Assembly (NCBI GenBank): GCA_030613025.1
Contig: JAUWMT010000022.1
Span: 1 to 42,465 of the forward strand
Length of the DNA stretch: 42,465 nt
Source: Candidatus Cloacimonadota bacterium
GTDB lineage: Bacteria > Cloacimonadota > Cloacimonadia > JGIOTU-2
Direction: 5' to 3'
This document shows, in pieces, positions 16,703 to 24,813 of the stretch. The stretch's first letter is position 1; each line of letters opens with the position of its first letter. The notes below the pieces were generated by a model that saw only the letters and a program-made list of their open reading frames with translations, did not search any database and was not told the DNA's origin. A program made the translations under genes and the position numbers.

Positions 16703-19090
16703 TTACTTCTCTGAAGAATCTGTTTCTTTAGTTTCTTTCTCGGCTACTTCCTTAGTAGCTTTCTCGGCTGCTTCTTTAGTTGTTTTCTCAGCCGCTTCTC
16801 TAGTTGCTTTCTTCTCTGAAGCTTTTTCAACTTTTTGTCGCCTGCGTTCTTTAATTTTTTCCAGGTGATCCTGCACAAATGCATTCACTTCATCTTCATC
16901 TCTTCCAAAGAAGTAGGTTTTGACACTGAAGATCAATCTTCTGTTCTCTTTATCAGCTTCAATAACTTTTACAGGGATGACTTCTTTGGGATCAAAAGCA
17001 AATTCCGGCTCTTCCAGTCCGGGAATACCAAGATGGGAGGTCGGAATAAATCCTTCAATTCCGGAATCCTTATCCGCAAGCACAAGTGCACCTTTGGTGA
17101 TTATTTTGATCACTTCGATTTCATGCTCTGAGTTGATCGGGAAACATTCTTCAATTTTTTCCCAAGGGTCATCCTGAAGCTGCTTCAATCCTAAGGCAAT
17201 CCTTTGCATAACTCTATCAATAGAAAGCACAACTGCAGTCACTTCCTGACCTTTTTTAAGTATCTCGCTCGGATGCATAATACGCTTTGTCCAGGAGAGG
17301 TCAGAAATATGGATAAGCCCATCAATATCTTTTTCGACTTCCATGAAAGCGCCGAAATTTGTAATATTCTTGATCTTTCCCGTTACAGTTGATTCGATTG
17401 GATGTGTTACACCGATAGTCAACCAAGGATTTGGCTCAACCTGTTTCAATCCAAGAGAAATGCGATGTTCTTCCTTATCGACATTGAGTACGATTGCATT
17501 GACCGCATCACCAACTTTCAGCACCTGTTTTGGATGAGTGATTTGCTTTGTCCATGACATTTCAGACACATGGATCAAACCTTCAACACCTTTTTCAAGC
17601 TCTACAAAAGCTCCATAGTTCGTAAGATTTGTTACTTTGCCTTCGACCTTTGAACCTTCGGGATATTTTATCTCTATATTTTTCCATGGGTGCGGCACAA
17701 GCTGCTTGAGCCCCAAAGAAACTTTTTCACTATCCTTATTAAAATCAAGAACTTTAACTTTTATTTTATCACCAATATTCAGCATCTCAGAGGGATGAGT
17801 AATATGTCCCCATGACATATCTGATATATGGAGCAAGCCATCGATTCCACCAAGATCCACAAAAACACCATATTCCATAATATTTTTCACAACACCATCA
17901 ATTTCAGCATCTATCTGAAGCTTCTCCATTAGATCTTCTTTTTGCTTTTCAACTTCTTTTTCAATCACAATTTTTCTGGAGATGACAATATTTTCTTTTT
18001 CTCGGTTATAATTGATGATCCTGAAATCCAGTTCTTTTCCAACGAAATGATCAAGATTGGGAAGAGTTTTAGTTGAGACCTGGGATGCCGGAAGAAATGT
18101 ATTGATACCGTTGACATCAACTATGAGGCCACCTTTTACTCTTTTTGCAACCGTTCCGGTTATCACTTCATTGGTTTTGGATTTTTCTTCAAGTTCTTGC
18201 CAGGTTTTTTGAATATCTGCTCTCTTCTTCGACAGGTAGGGTCTGCCGTTTCTGCCCTCCCGATTTACGATATACACAGATACTTTATCACCAACTTTGA
18301 TCTCCACATCTTCACCAAATTCACTAATGGGTACTATACCCTCCGCCTTGAAACCAATATCAATTAATACTTCAGTTTGATCAACTCGAATAATATTACC
18401 TTCAACAATATTTCCAGAACGAACAGTCTCCATTGTTTCTTCATACATCTTGATTTGATTTTCAAGAGATGTCATTTCCTCAGTTTTTTCCTCTTTCTTT
18501 TTCTTGGTAACCTTCTTTTTTTTCTCTTCCTTTTTAACTTCAGGTTCGGGAGTTTCCGGTTCTGATTGTTCTTTTACTTCTTCCAATTTTTCTACAACTT
18601 CTTCATCAACCTCTTCCTTAACTTCCTCTTCAACTGTCATTTTATTAACTTCTTCAATCTTTTTCTCTTCATGAGTTTCTTCTGGAATTACTTCTTTTTC
18701 GGCATTATCAATAGGGGCTTCTTCTTTAGCTTCTTCCGGTTTTGTATCTTCAACTTGATCTTCTATTATCTCTACTTTTTCTTCAATAACATCTACAGCA
18801 ACTTCTTCGGTTTTTTCCTCATTTTCTTCCTTTATTTCTCCTGATTCTTCAGCTTTTTTAGGTTCATCTTTAGTCGCTTCTTCTTCAACAACTTCTTCTA
18901 CTTCATCAGTCTTCTCAGGAGATTCCTCGGTTTTTTCCTCTTTCTTTTTCTTCGTAACCTTCTTTTTTTTCTCTTCCTTTTTCTCTTCTTTTTCGACAAC
19001 TTTTTTTGCTGTCTTTGTTTCTTTTTCTTCTTCTTTAACTACCTTAGAAATTTCTTCTTTCTTAGTTTTAGCTTGTACGTTATCAGCCAT
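16703..19090 (-). CDS. rpsA: 30S ribosomal protein S1 with long charged N-terminal extension
   Basis: Six S1 (OB-fold RNA-binding) domains follow one another from about residue 226, each with the GxFVxxxxGxxGLxHxS-type pattern, as in a full-length ribosomal S1. S1 brings mRNA to the 30S subunit. Unlike the usual protein of about 400-600 residues, this one has 795. Residues 1-205 are almost only Lys, Glu and Val, with the block KKKKVTKKKKEEKTEE occurring twice (39-56 and 188-205). The C-terminus carries Ala/Glu/Lys/Thr heptad-like repeats. Met206 would give a normal-sized S1. The annotated ATG has a strong GGAGG upstream, which supports the long form. Last gene of the cmk-plsC-ispH-rpsA cluster. 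Confidence 0.9.
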   Translation of the reverse strand: MADNVQAKTKKEEISKVVKEEEKETKTAKKVVEKEEKKEEKKKKVTKKKKEEKTEESPEKTDEVEEVVEEEATKDEPKKAEESGEIKEENEEKTEEVAVDVIEEKVEIIEDQVEDTKPEEAKEEAPIDNAEKEVIPEETHEEKKIEEVNKMTVEEEVKEEVDEEVVEKLEEVKEQSEPETPEPEVKKEEKKKKVTKKKKEEKTEEMTSLENQIKMYEETMETVRSGNIVEGNIIRVDQTEVLIDIGFKAEGIVPISEFGEDVEIKVGDKVSVYIVNREGRNGRPYLSKKRADIQKTWQELEEKSKTNEVITGTVAKRVKGGLIVDVNGINTFLPASQVSTKTLPNLDHFVGKELDFRIINYNREKENIVISRKIVIEKEVEKQKEDLMEKLQIDAEIDGVVKNIMEYGVFVDLGGIDGLLHISDMSWGHITHPSEMLNIGDKIKVKVLDFNKDSEKVSLGLKQLVPHPWKNIEIKYPEGSKVEGKVTNLTNYGAFVELEKGVEGLIHVSEMSWTKQITHPKQVLKVGDAVNAIVLNVDKEEHRISLGLKQVEPNPWLTIGVTHPIESTVTGKIKNITNFGAFMEVEKDIDGLIHISDLSWTKRIMHPSEILKKGQEVTAVVLSIDRVMQRIALGLKQLQDDPWEKIEECFPINSEHEIEVIKIITKGALVLADKDSGIEGFIPTSHLGIPGLEEPEFAFDPKEVIPVKVIEADKENRRLIFSVKTYFFGRDEDEVNAFVQDHLEKIKERRRQKVEKASEKKATREAAEKTTKEAAEKATKEVAEKETKETDSSEK
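18483..18535 (-). repeat. 53-bp direct repeat, copy B, inside rpsA
   Basis: This copy matches 18930-18982 at 52 of 53 bases, at an offset of 447 bp, exactly 149 codons. The single difference is at 18506. It encodes the repeated Lys/Glu block just before Met206. Confidence 0.8.
18930..18982 (-). repeat. 53-bp direct repeat, copy A, inside rpsA
   Basis: Partner of 18483-18535. It encodes the first Lys/Glu block (about residues 37-54). Recombination between the copies would remove 149 codons in frame. Confidence 0.8.
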
Positions 19091-19144
19091 TTTTCCTCCA
19101 CGATGAGGAAGCCTAATTTGTAAGTTTTCGACAAATAGACCCTC

Positions 19145-19987
19145 TTATTTCGTTTCATTGATTTTTTTTATTTTTTCTTTCACACTATTTATTATCCAAT
19201 TAGGTGTAGATGCACCTGCACTGATCCCGACATTGTCAACATCCTTAAACCACACGTCTTTCAGTTCACCTTCTGTTTCGATATGAAAGGTCTTGCATCC
19301 TTCTGCACGAGCTATTTCAGCAAGGCGTGTCGTATTTGCGCTATTCTTTCCGCCTATGACGATCATGATGTCAACTTTTTGTGATAAATTTCTTGTAGTT
19401 TCTTGACGAAGGATGGTTGCATTGCATATGGTTTTTACGACATAAAGCTCTTCGCTAAAGTGGATAAGCTTCTTCGCGAGCCCTTCGAACTTTTCTTCAC
19501 TTTGCGTAGTTTGTGCAATCAACGCAACTTTTCTTTGGGTAGGTTTTTTAAAATCTACATCTGGATTCGTGATCACTACTGCAGAGTCATCAATGTAACT
19601 GAGTAATGCTTCAACCTCAGGATGATCTTTTTCTCCGAGTATGTATAATTGATATCCATCGTCTGTTAATTTTTGGGCATATTCCTGAGCTTTTTTAACA
19701 AATGGACAGGTCGCATCAACAAAATTCAACCCTCTTTCAACAAGCAATTTATAATTTTCTGCAGTAATACCATGAGAACGAATTATGACCGTTTCATCAG
19801 TAATATCCTTAATATCATCGACTGAATGCAACCCTTTCTTCATCAGAAATTCAACCATTTGTGGATTATGAATTATTGGACCTAAAGTTACTGTTTTTTT
19901 GTTATTTTGAGCCGTTTCGGTAGCAATCTGAATTGCTCTTTTTACTCCAAAACAAAAGCCCGAATGCTTTGCAGTTTCAATTTTCAT
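19145..19987 (-). CDS. ispH: 4-hydroxy-3-methylbut-2-enyl diphosphate reductase IspH (LytB)
   Basis: This [4Fe-4S] enzyme makes isopentenyl and dimethylallyl diphosphate in the last step of the MEP pathway. Counting from the ATG at 19987 (280 residues), the three cluster cysteines are Cys12 (SGFCFGV), Cys94 (DATCPFV) and Cys188 (TICNATILRQ), close to their E. coli positions, and the histidines of GPIIHNP and RSHGI are present. An upstream in-frame ATG at 19999 adds four residues; the later one is chosen because the conserved MKIETAKHSGFCFGV begins there. The start lies inside the end of plsC, so the genes are coupled. The product feeds undecaprenyl carriers used by the wecA-like enzyme nearby. 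Confidence 0.92.
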   Translation of the reverse strand: MKIETAKHSGFCFGVKRAIQIATETAQNNKKTVTLGPIIHNPQMVEFLMKKGLHSVDDIKDITDETVIIRSHGITAENYKLLVERGLNFVDATCPFVKKAQEYAQKLTDDGYQLYILGEKDHPEVEALLSYIDDSAVVITNPDVDFKKPTQRKVALIAQTTQSEEKFEGLAKKLIHFSEELYVVKTICNATILRQETTRNLSQKVDIMIVIGGKNSANTTRLAEIARAEGCKTFHIETEGELKDVWFKDVDNVGISAGASTPNWIINSVKEKIKKINETK

Positions 19988-20570
19988 TCTCGATCCCATT
20001 GATCATATTTAAAATAAACGCAGCCAATTCTTTATATTCACCCTCTTTGAACATGGATTTATATTCCCTTGCAAAAATGGGTTTCTTGAATATAAAATGA
20101 AGATGCTTCTTTCTGAAAAAACAAGCCCAAAGATCATCAACATTTTCAATTTGAACAGGATAAATAGGCGAATCTGTTTCCCATGCGATCTTTGCGATGC
20201 CGGGTTTTGCAGAGAAAGATTTCCGGCTTCCTTCGGGAAACATGATTATATTTTTCTTATCCCTTAAAAGTTTGATAAATTTCTGAATAGCACCACGAGT
20301 AAAACCCGCACGGCGAACGGGGAATGCGTTGAAATATCCGATCAAAGCACCAAATGCTTTATTTTTAAAAAGCTCAGATTTTGCCATGAAATAGCATTCA
20401 AAGGGAAGGATCGAGCCAAGAAAAGCCGGATCCAAAGCACTTTGATGATTTGCACAAATGATACATCCCTTTTTAAAACGAATCTCTTTCATTCCTGTTA
20501 TTTTCAGGTTCCAAAGAAAGTGCATCAATGTTCTGACAAAAGTAATAGTTAGTCTATAAAAAAATCTCAT
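19977..20570 (-). CDS. plsC: 1-acyl-sn-glycerol-3-phosphate acyltransferase PlsC
   Basis: The 197-residue protein transfers an acyl chain to lysophosphatidic acid to make phosphatidic acid at the inner membrane. The catalytic HX4D motif is NHQSALD (His42, Asp47), and the glycerol-phosphate binding motif is FPEGSRK (111-117). Size fits the short PlsC form. It overlaps cmk by 17 bp and ispH by 11 bp, so translation is tightly coupled. The cmk-plsC-ispH-rpsA order recurs in Clostridia and other phyla. Confidence 0.9.
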   Translation of the reverse strand: MRFFYRLTITFVRTLMHFLWNLKITGMKEIRFKKGCIICANHQSALDPAFLGSILPFECYFMAKSELFKNKAFGALIGYFNAFPVRRAGFTRGAIQKFIKLLRDKKNIIMFPEGSRKSFSAKPGIAKIAWETDSPIYPVQIENVDDLWACFFRKKHLHFIFKKPIFAREYKSMFKEGEYKELAAFILNMINGIENEN

Positions 20571-21240
20571 TTATTATGCCATATATTTTTTCAACTTGCT
20601 GTTGAATATTTAGATTCGTTGTGTCTATCTCGATCGCATCCACAGCTTTTTTCAAAGGGGAGATTTCTCTCGTGCTGTCTGTTTTATCACGAAATGCAAG
20701 CTCCTCTTTTATCTCATCAAAAGTTTTAGAACTAAGTCCTTTATTCTGATTTTCTAACCAGCGGCGTTTTGAGCGCTCTTCGATTGATGCGATCAGGAAA
20801 AATTTAAAATCTGCATTAGGAAATACAACCGTGCCTATATCTCGTCCATCCATCACAATGGATTGGATCTCTGCCATTTTTCTTTGAAGTTCGACCATTC
20901 GCTTTCTGATCAAGCCATTGGTTGCAATTGTTGATGAATAGTTCGTAATTTCCGGTTCTCTTATTTTTTTTGTGACATCCTCGCCATTAAGAATGATCGT
21001 ATTTTCATATTTGAGTTTTGATGGAATTATTTCAATGTTGATTTCCGACATAGCTTTTCTCAGCAATTTTTTCTCGGTAAAATCAATCTTGTTCTGCAGC
21101 AAATATAATGCAACTGCTCGATACATAGCGCCGGAATCCACATAAATACAATTCAACTTTTTTGCCAGTTGCTTTGCTGTTGTGCTTTTTCCTGAACTTG
21201 CAGGACCATCAATTGCCACAATTATTTTTTTCATTTCCAT
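20554..21240 (-). CDS. cmk: Cytidylate kinase
   Basis: The enzyme phosphorylates CMP and dCMP. A P-loop GPASSGKST lies at 12-20, the CMP-binding region includes VDSGAMYRAVALY, and DGRDIGTVVFP is the family signature. The length of 228 residues is normal. Two ATGs compete: 21240 and, two codons on, 21234; neither has a clear ribosome binding site. First gene of the cmk-plsC-ispH-rpsA operon. Its promoter must lie in the 127-bp gap shared with the divergent wecA-like gene. Confidence 0.92.
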   Translation of the reverse strand: MEMKKIIVAIDGPASSGKSTTAKQLAKKLNCIYVDSGAMYRAVALYLLQNKIDFTEKKLLRKAMSEINIEIIPSKLKYENTIILNGEDVTKKIREPEITNYSSTIATNGLIRKRMVELQRKMAEIQSIVMDGRDIGTVVFPNADFKFFLIASIEERSKRRWLENQNKGLSSKTFDEIKEELAFRDKTDSTREISPLKKAVDAIEIDTTNLNIQQQVEKIYGIINEIFL

Positions 21241-21367
21241 AGTTAGTTTGGCATAAAACTAAAAAGAGTACTATTTCGTCAATATTATCGTTCCTGAAAT
21301 TCTAAAATAATTGACATAAAATCTGGAGGGGCTGGTAAATCAAAACAATAAATTTTGAAATAATACA

Positions 21368-22423
21368 ATGAATCATTTTATAATATTTGCAATATCCTTC
21401 GTATCTGTTTTTTTGTTGACTTTTCTCATCAGAAAGGTTGCGATAAAATTCAATTTTATTGATAATCCGGAAGAGAGGAAATTTCACAAAACGCCAACTC
21501 CGCTCATGGGTGGGCTTGCAATATTAATTGGAATGATATGTGCTTTTTTTCTTTCATTCTTTATATGTATAAACTTAATACCACCTGTTAAGAATGTTCT
21601 TTTTTATTTCATCGGACTCTTCCTCGTATGCTTTCTTGGTTTGTGGGATGATCATCAGGGTATGACTCCCTATGTGAAATTTTCCGTACAATTTATTGTT
21701 GCGCTTATCCTGATAATTGGAAGCGGGTACACCAACTTGATCGGACCATGGTTTGTAACTGTGCCGATTTTGGTGCTTTGGATGGTTGGTTTAATGAATG
21801 CGCTGAATTTCCTTGATAATATGGATGGAATAACTGCGGGATTAGCTACAATACTTGGCTTGGGGTTTTTTGCTCTGGGCATTCTCACAGGTAATAATTT
21901 TATCTCTTTAATTTCTGTGATATTTATCGGCGCCACTCTAGGATTCCTGCTGCATAATTTTCATCCTGCAAAAATATTTCTCGGTGACGCCGGAAGCATG
22001 CTTATCGGATATACACTCTCTGTTTTTGGTATCGTCATCCTTACTGAACTGCCAAAAAACTTCTCGTTATTACTTCCTGTTCTTCTGCTTTCTTATGCAA
22101 TTTTTGACATTTCTTTGGTCAGCATCACCCGCAAAAGGGATGGAAGAAGGGTACTTCAGGGAGGAAAAGATCATTCGACCCATAGAATCGGTACTGCTAC
22201 CGGTTCTGTACGCATAACCGCTGTCATGGTATATTTGATAAATATTTTGATGGTACTTATAACAGTTATTGTGTATGAGACTTCCAGCCAGTGGGTTATT
22301 TTGATAACAACCGTTTTATTTGCACTTGTTTTCCTCTTTTTCGGAGGTAAGTTAGACCAGATACCGATATTAATATCCCAAAATCAATTACGAACAAAAT
22401 CATCTAATGATACTACGAAATAA
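21368..22423 (+). CDS. WecA/MraY-family polyprenyl-phosphate phosphosugar transferase
   Basis: This membrane enzyme of 351 residues has about ten hydrophobic helices and the family's catalytic motifs: GLWDDHQG (91-98), NFLDNMDG (147-154) and FLGDAGS (204-210). Members move a UDP-linked aminosugar phosphate onto undecaprenyl phosphate. The gene is outside any murein cluster, and its histidine loop reads RKRDGRRVLQGGKDHSTHR. These features favour the WecA/TagO/WbpL branch, which starts O-antigen, teichoic acid or exopolysaccharide synthesis, over MraY. It could start the glycan built by the genes at 31258-36986. No Shine-Dalgarno is visible. A TTGACA at 21311 is a weak promoter candidate. Confidence 0.85.
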   Translation: MNHFIIFAISFVSVFLLTFLIRKVAIKFNFIDNPEERKFHKTPTPLMGGLAILIGMICAFFLSFFICINLIPPVKNVLFYFIGLFLVCFLGLWDDHQGMTPYVKFSVQFIVALILIIGSGYTNLIGPWFVTVPILVLWMVGLMNALNFLDNMDGITAGLATILGLGFFALGILTGNNFISLISVIFIGATLGFLLHNFHPAKIFLGDAGSMLIGYTLSVFGIVILTELPKNFSLLLPVLLLSYAIFDISLVSITRKRDGRRVLQGGKDHSTHRIGTATGSVRITAVMVYLINILMVLITVIVYETSSQWVILITTVLFALVFLFFGGKLDQIPILISQNQLRTKSSNDTTK

Positions 22424-23816
22424 GAACTTTGCCATAATTATCCTGGTTGGACTTCTCTTTATCTCCTGCACGAATCTCTCTTATAAGAAATCAGTTAAGA
22501 CTCTCAAGGAAGGCAAATATACCGAAGCAATTCAGGAACTTGATAAATATATTGAAACTTCAATACATCCCGCCTTTAAAGAAAATGCAAAAGAACTACG
22601 TTCTCAAGCATATTATCAGCTTGGTTTGCAGGAATATGAAAAAAATCACTACACTGAAGCGTCAGAATACTTTTTCCTCGCAAATTCAGATAGGGCTGAT
22701 TCCCTTCTTGATAACTGTTATTTCGAAATAGCCCAAGCTGCTTTGGATGATCTGGATTATCCCGATGCATCAGACTATCTCTCATTTATTATTTTCCACC
22801 TTCAGGAATCGGAGAAAATGCCTGATGTCCTGTATGATCAAATTCTCATACATACAGACTATTCAAAAAATATTCATACAGCGTATGCAACGTACCAAAT
22901 TTTACAGGATAGATTTCCTACCTCTGATGCCTTTACACAAGCAACGAAAGTTGTTGATGCGTTTATGCCACAATTGATCGATGAGGCAAAGGCACAATGG
23001 GATATAGGATTGTATGCAGAAGCTTTAGGGAGACTCTTTCTCTACCTTGACTATCCCGCAGATTTCATCAAAGATATCAAAGATATGATCGGAAACGTGT
23101 ACTATACATGGGCTGTTACATTGCTTCAGGATAGAGAGCTGGATAAAGTACAAACATATCTTATTCGTGCAGAAGAGTATAATTCTCAGCTTGCAGATCA
23201 GGTGAATGATAAATTAATTGAGCTTGCATCAATATATATTGTGCAGGGCGATGGATTTCTTGGGGATAGAGAGATTGATAGCGCCATTTCTTCATATCGA
23301 AAGACTCTGGATATTATTGAAGATTATCAGGTTGCTTATAACAAAATCGCTCGTGCTGAAGAATTTGCTCGTAGAATTGCTCAAGCAGTTCAGCTTGTAG
23401 CACAGGGTGATGCACAATTTGATAATGAAGAATATGTTACAGCTTATGACTCTTATTCAGAGGCATATAAACTCAATAGTATCCCACAAATATATGAAAA
23501 GATAAACATGGCTTATATCTGGACAAGAATCTCAAATGATCCTGAACAATATGCCATTGAAATAGTAAAACAGTATAATAATGGAATTATTCCTGAAAAA
23601 ATAGATGAAGTAGAAACCGTTGCACAAAAGAATTATTCAAGGCAGGACATCCGCGTCACACCATGGCAGGTTTTCCGAACAGTCACCCGGAACAGTTATG
23701 AAGTCCGTTATACTATTCAAATACCTGATAAAAACTATTTCCTGCGCTGGCTTATCCGCCTTGAAACCGGAGAAGTAATTCCTCTCAATGAAGCAACAGA
23801 ATTATTAGCATCATGA
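22407..23816 (+). CDS. TPR-like repeat lipoprotein
   Basis: The 469-residue protein has a lipobox (LFISC, Cys21), then helical TPR-like repeats such as VKTLKEGKYTEAIQELDKYI and YEKNHYTEASEYFFLA. Further helical pairs run to about residue 390. The final 80 residues are a small beta domain (VRYTIQIPDKNYFLRW). TPR lipoproteins commonly act as scaffolds for envelope machines. The start overlaps the wecA-like gene by 17 bp and the stop overlaps the next gene by 4 bp (ATGA). Partner and function are unknown. Confidence 0.75.
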   Translation: MILRNKNFAIIILVGLLFISCTNLSYKKSVKTLKEGKYTEAIQELDKYIETSIHPAFKENAKELRSQAYYQLGLQEYEKNHYTEASEYFFLANSDRADSLLDNCYFEIAQAALDDLDYPDASDYLSFIIFHLQESEKMPDVLYDQILIHTDYSKNIHTAYATYQILQDRFPTSDAFTQATKVVDAFMPQLIDEAKAQWDIGLYAEALGRLFLYLDYPADFIKDIKDMIGNVYYTWAVTLLQDRELDKVQTYLIRAEEYNSQLADQVNDKLIELASIYIVQGDGFLGDREIDSAISSYRKTLDIIEDYQVAYNKIARAEEFARRIAQAVQLVAQGDAQFDNEEYVTAYDSYSEAYKLNSIPQIYEKINMAYIWTRISNDPEQYAIEIVKQYNNGIIPEKIDEVETVAQKNYSRQDIRVTPWQVFRTVTRNSYEVRYTIQIPDKNYFLRWLIRLETGEVIPLNEATELLAS

Positions 23817-24406
23817 AGAAAATATACTTGATCATTTTGTTATTTGCTCTTTCACTTCCACTTTATGCGGAAGAACCCGGTAAATTTAATATAGATGCGA
23901 TCCTGCAAAAAAATATTAAATATGGCTGGGATAATGCAACGAACTGGGAAAACTCCAGAAAAGATCTGCAAGAGAATATGACCATTTTCAAACAGTGGGA
24001 AGAGAAAAAACAATCCCATCTTACAAATTGCCTGAAATCAATGATCGCTCCGGGATGGGGTCATTTCTCAACAAGAAATTACCTCAAAGGTGAAATTCTT
24101 TTAGGATTGCAAGTTCTGCTTGCCGGGAGTGCCTATTACTTTTATGATCAGTCACAGGACTACTATGAAAAATATCGAAATGCCCATCAGATCGATGAAA
24201 TAAACCAGTATTATATCGATGCGAATTCGTCCTACCGCACATCGGGTATTCTTGTTGGCTTATGGATAATTGTCTGGGGATATACTGTGCTGGATACGAT
24301 TCCGGCAACAGAAGATTATAATCGCGATCTCTGGTTTACCTTGTATGATGAATATATGAACAGCAAGGTGACTGTAACTGCACATGGCATACAAATACGT
24401 TTTTAG
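23813..24406 (+). CDS. DUF5683-like membrane protein
   Basis: The 197-residue protein starts with a signal peptide (ending PLYAEE). Around residue 80 it has MIAPGWGHFSTRNYLKGE, followed by a hydrophobic helix (GLQVLLAGSAYYFY), which matches the PGLGQ-type pattern of DUF5683 proteins. A second membrane helix lies at about 143-160 (ILVGLWIIVWGYTVLD). Function is unknown. It is translationally coupled to the TPR lipoprotein, which suggests they work together at the envelope. Confidence 0.6.
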   Translation: MKKIYLIILLFALSLPLYAEEPGKFNIDAILQKNIKYGWDNATNWENSRKDLQENMTIFKQWEEKKQSHLTNCLKSMIAPGWGHFSTRNYLKGEILLGLQVLLAGSAYYFYDQSQDYYEKYRNAHQIDEINQYYIDANSSYRTSGILVGLWIIVWGYTVLDTIPATEDYNRDLWFTLYDEYMNSKVTVTAHGIQIRF

Positions 24407-24410
24407 TAAT

Positions 24411-24812
24411 ATGAAAAAACATTTAATATATTTTATTCTCCTTTTGATATCTGCGTTCTTAATACTGTCCTGTTCTCTTAGCAGAAACAACCCTCTTGAT
24501 CCGCTTGGAAATCCGGATGTTTTTGCCCCACCGGTTGTTCAGATAGATACTTTGAACACAGATCCTGATCTTATAAAATGGTATATCGCAATAACCAAAG
24601 AGGATAGTCTAGCAGACGGATACTACATTTACGCTGCTTTCCAAGATAATTATTTTGGGACTTATGACCGAGTGGAAAAAAATGTAAGTGCCTACGATAC
24701 AACCTTTTCAAAGGATGACGTAAGCCATGAATACATATGGTTCAAGATCACATCTTACAATGTTTTTGACGGAGATACATTAGAAGGGAAATTTTCACAG
24801 ATCACTCAATAA
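24411..24812 (+). CDS. Small lipoprotein, function unknown
   Basis: The frame is open from 24384, but the signal peptide begins at the ATG at 24411, five bases after the previous stop, giving 133 residues. A lipobox (LILSC, Cys21) is followed by SRNNPLDPLGNP. I recall the NNPLDP motif just after the lipid anchor in many FCB-group lipoproteins. The rest looks like one fibronectin-type beta domain (residues 40-133). No enzymatic motif. It sits between the DUF5683-like gene and pcrA in the same tight operon. Confidence 0.7.
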   Translation: MKKHLIYFILLLISAFLILSCSLSRNNPLDPLGNPDVFAPPVVQIDTLNTDPDLIKWYIAITKEDSLADGYYIYAAFQDNYFGTYDRVEKNVSAYDTTFSKDDVSHEYIWFKITSYNVFDGDTLEGKFSQITQ

Positions 24813-24813
24813 T

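Noticed and set aside
18377-18844. Plus-strand frames rich in Phe opposite the rpsA extension
   Set aside because: They are the mirror of the Lys/Glu-rich coding strand and have no coding signal of their own.
18483-18982. Possible CRISPR-like direct repeats
   Set aside because: Only two copies, inside a gene in frame, 447 bp apart; no array or cas genes.
16703-19090. Fusion of ispH and rpsA as seen in Clostridia
   Set aside because: The two genes are separate here, each with its own start, stop and ribosome binding site.
21311-21340. Promoter of the wecA-like gene at TTGACA 21311
   Set aside because: No convincing -10 box at 16-18 bp; uncertain.
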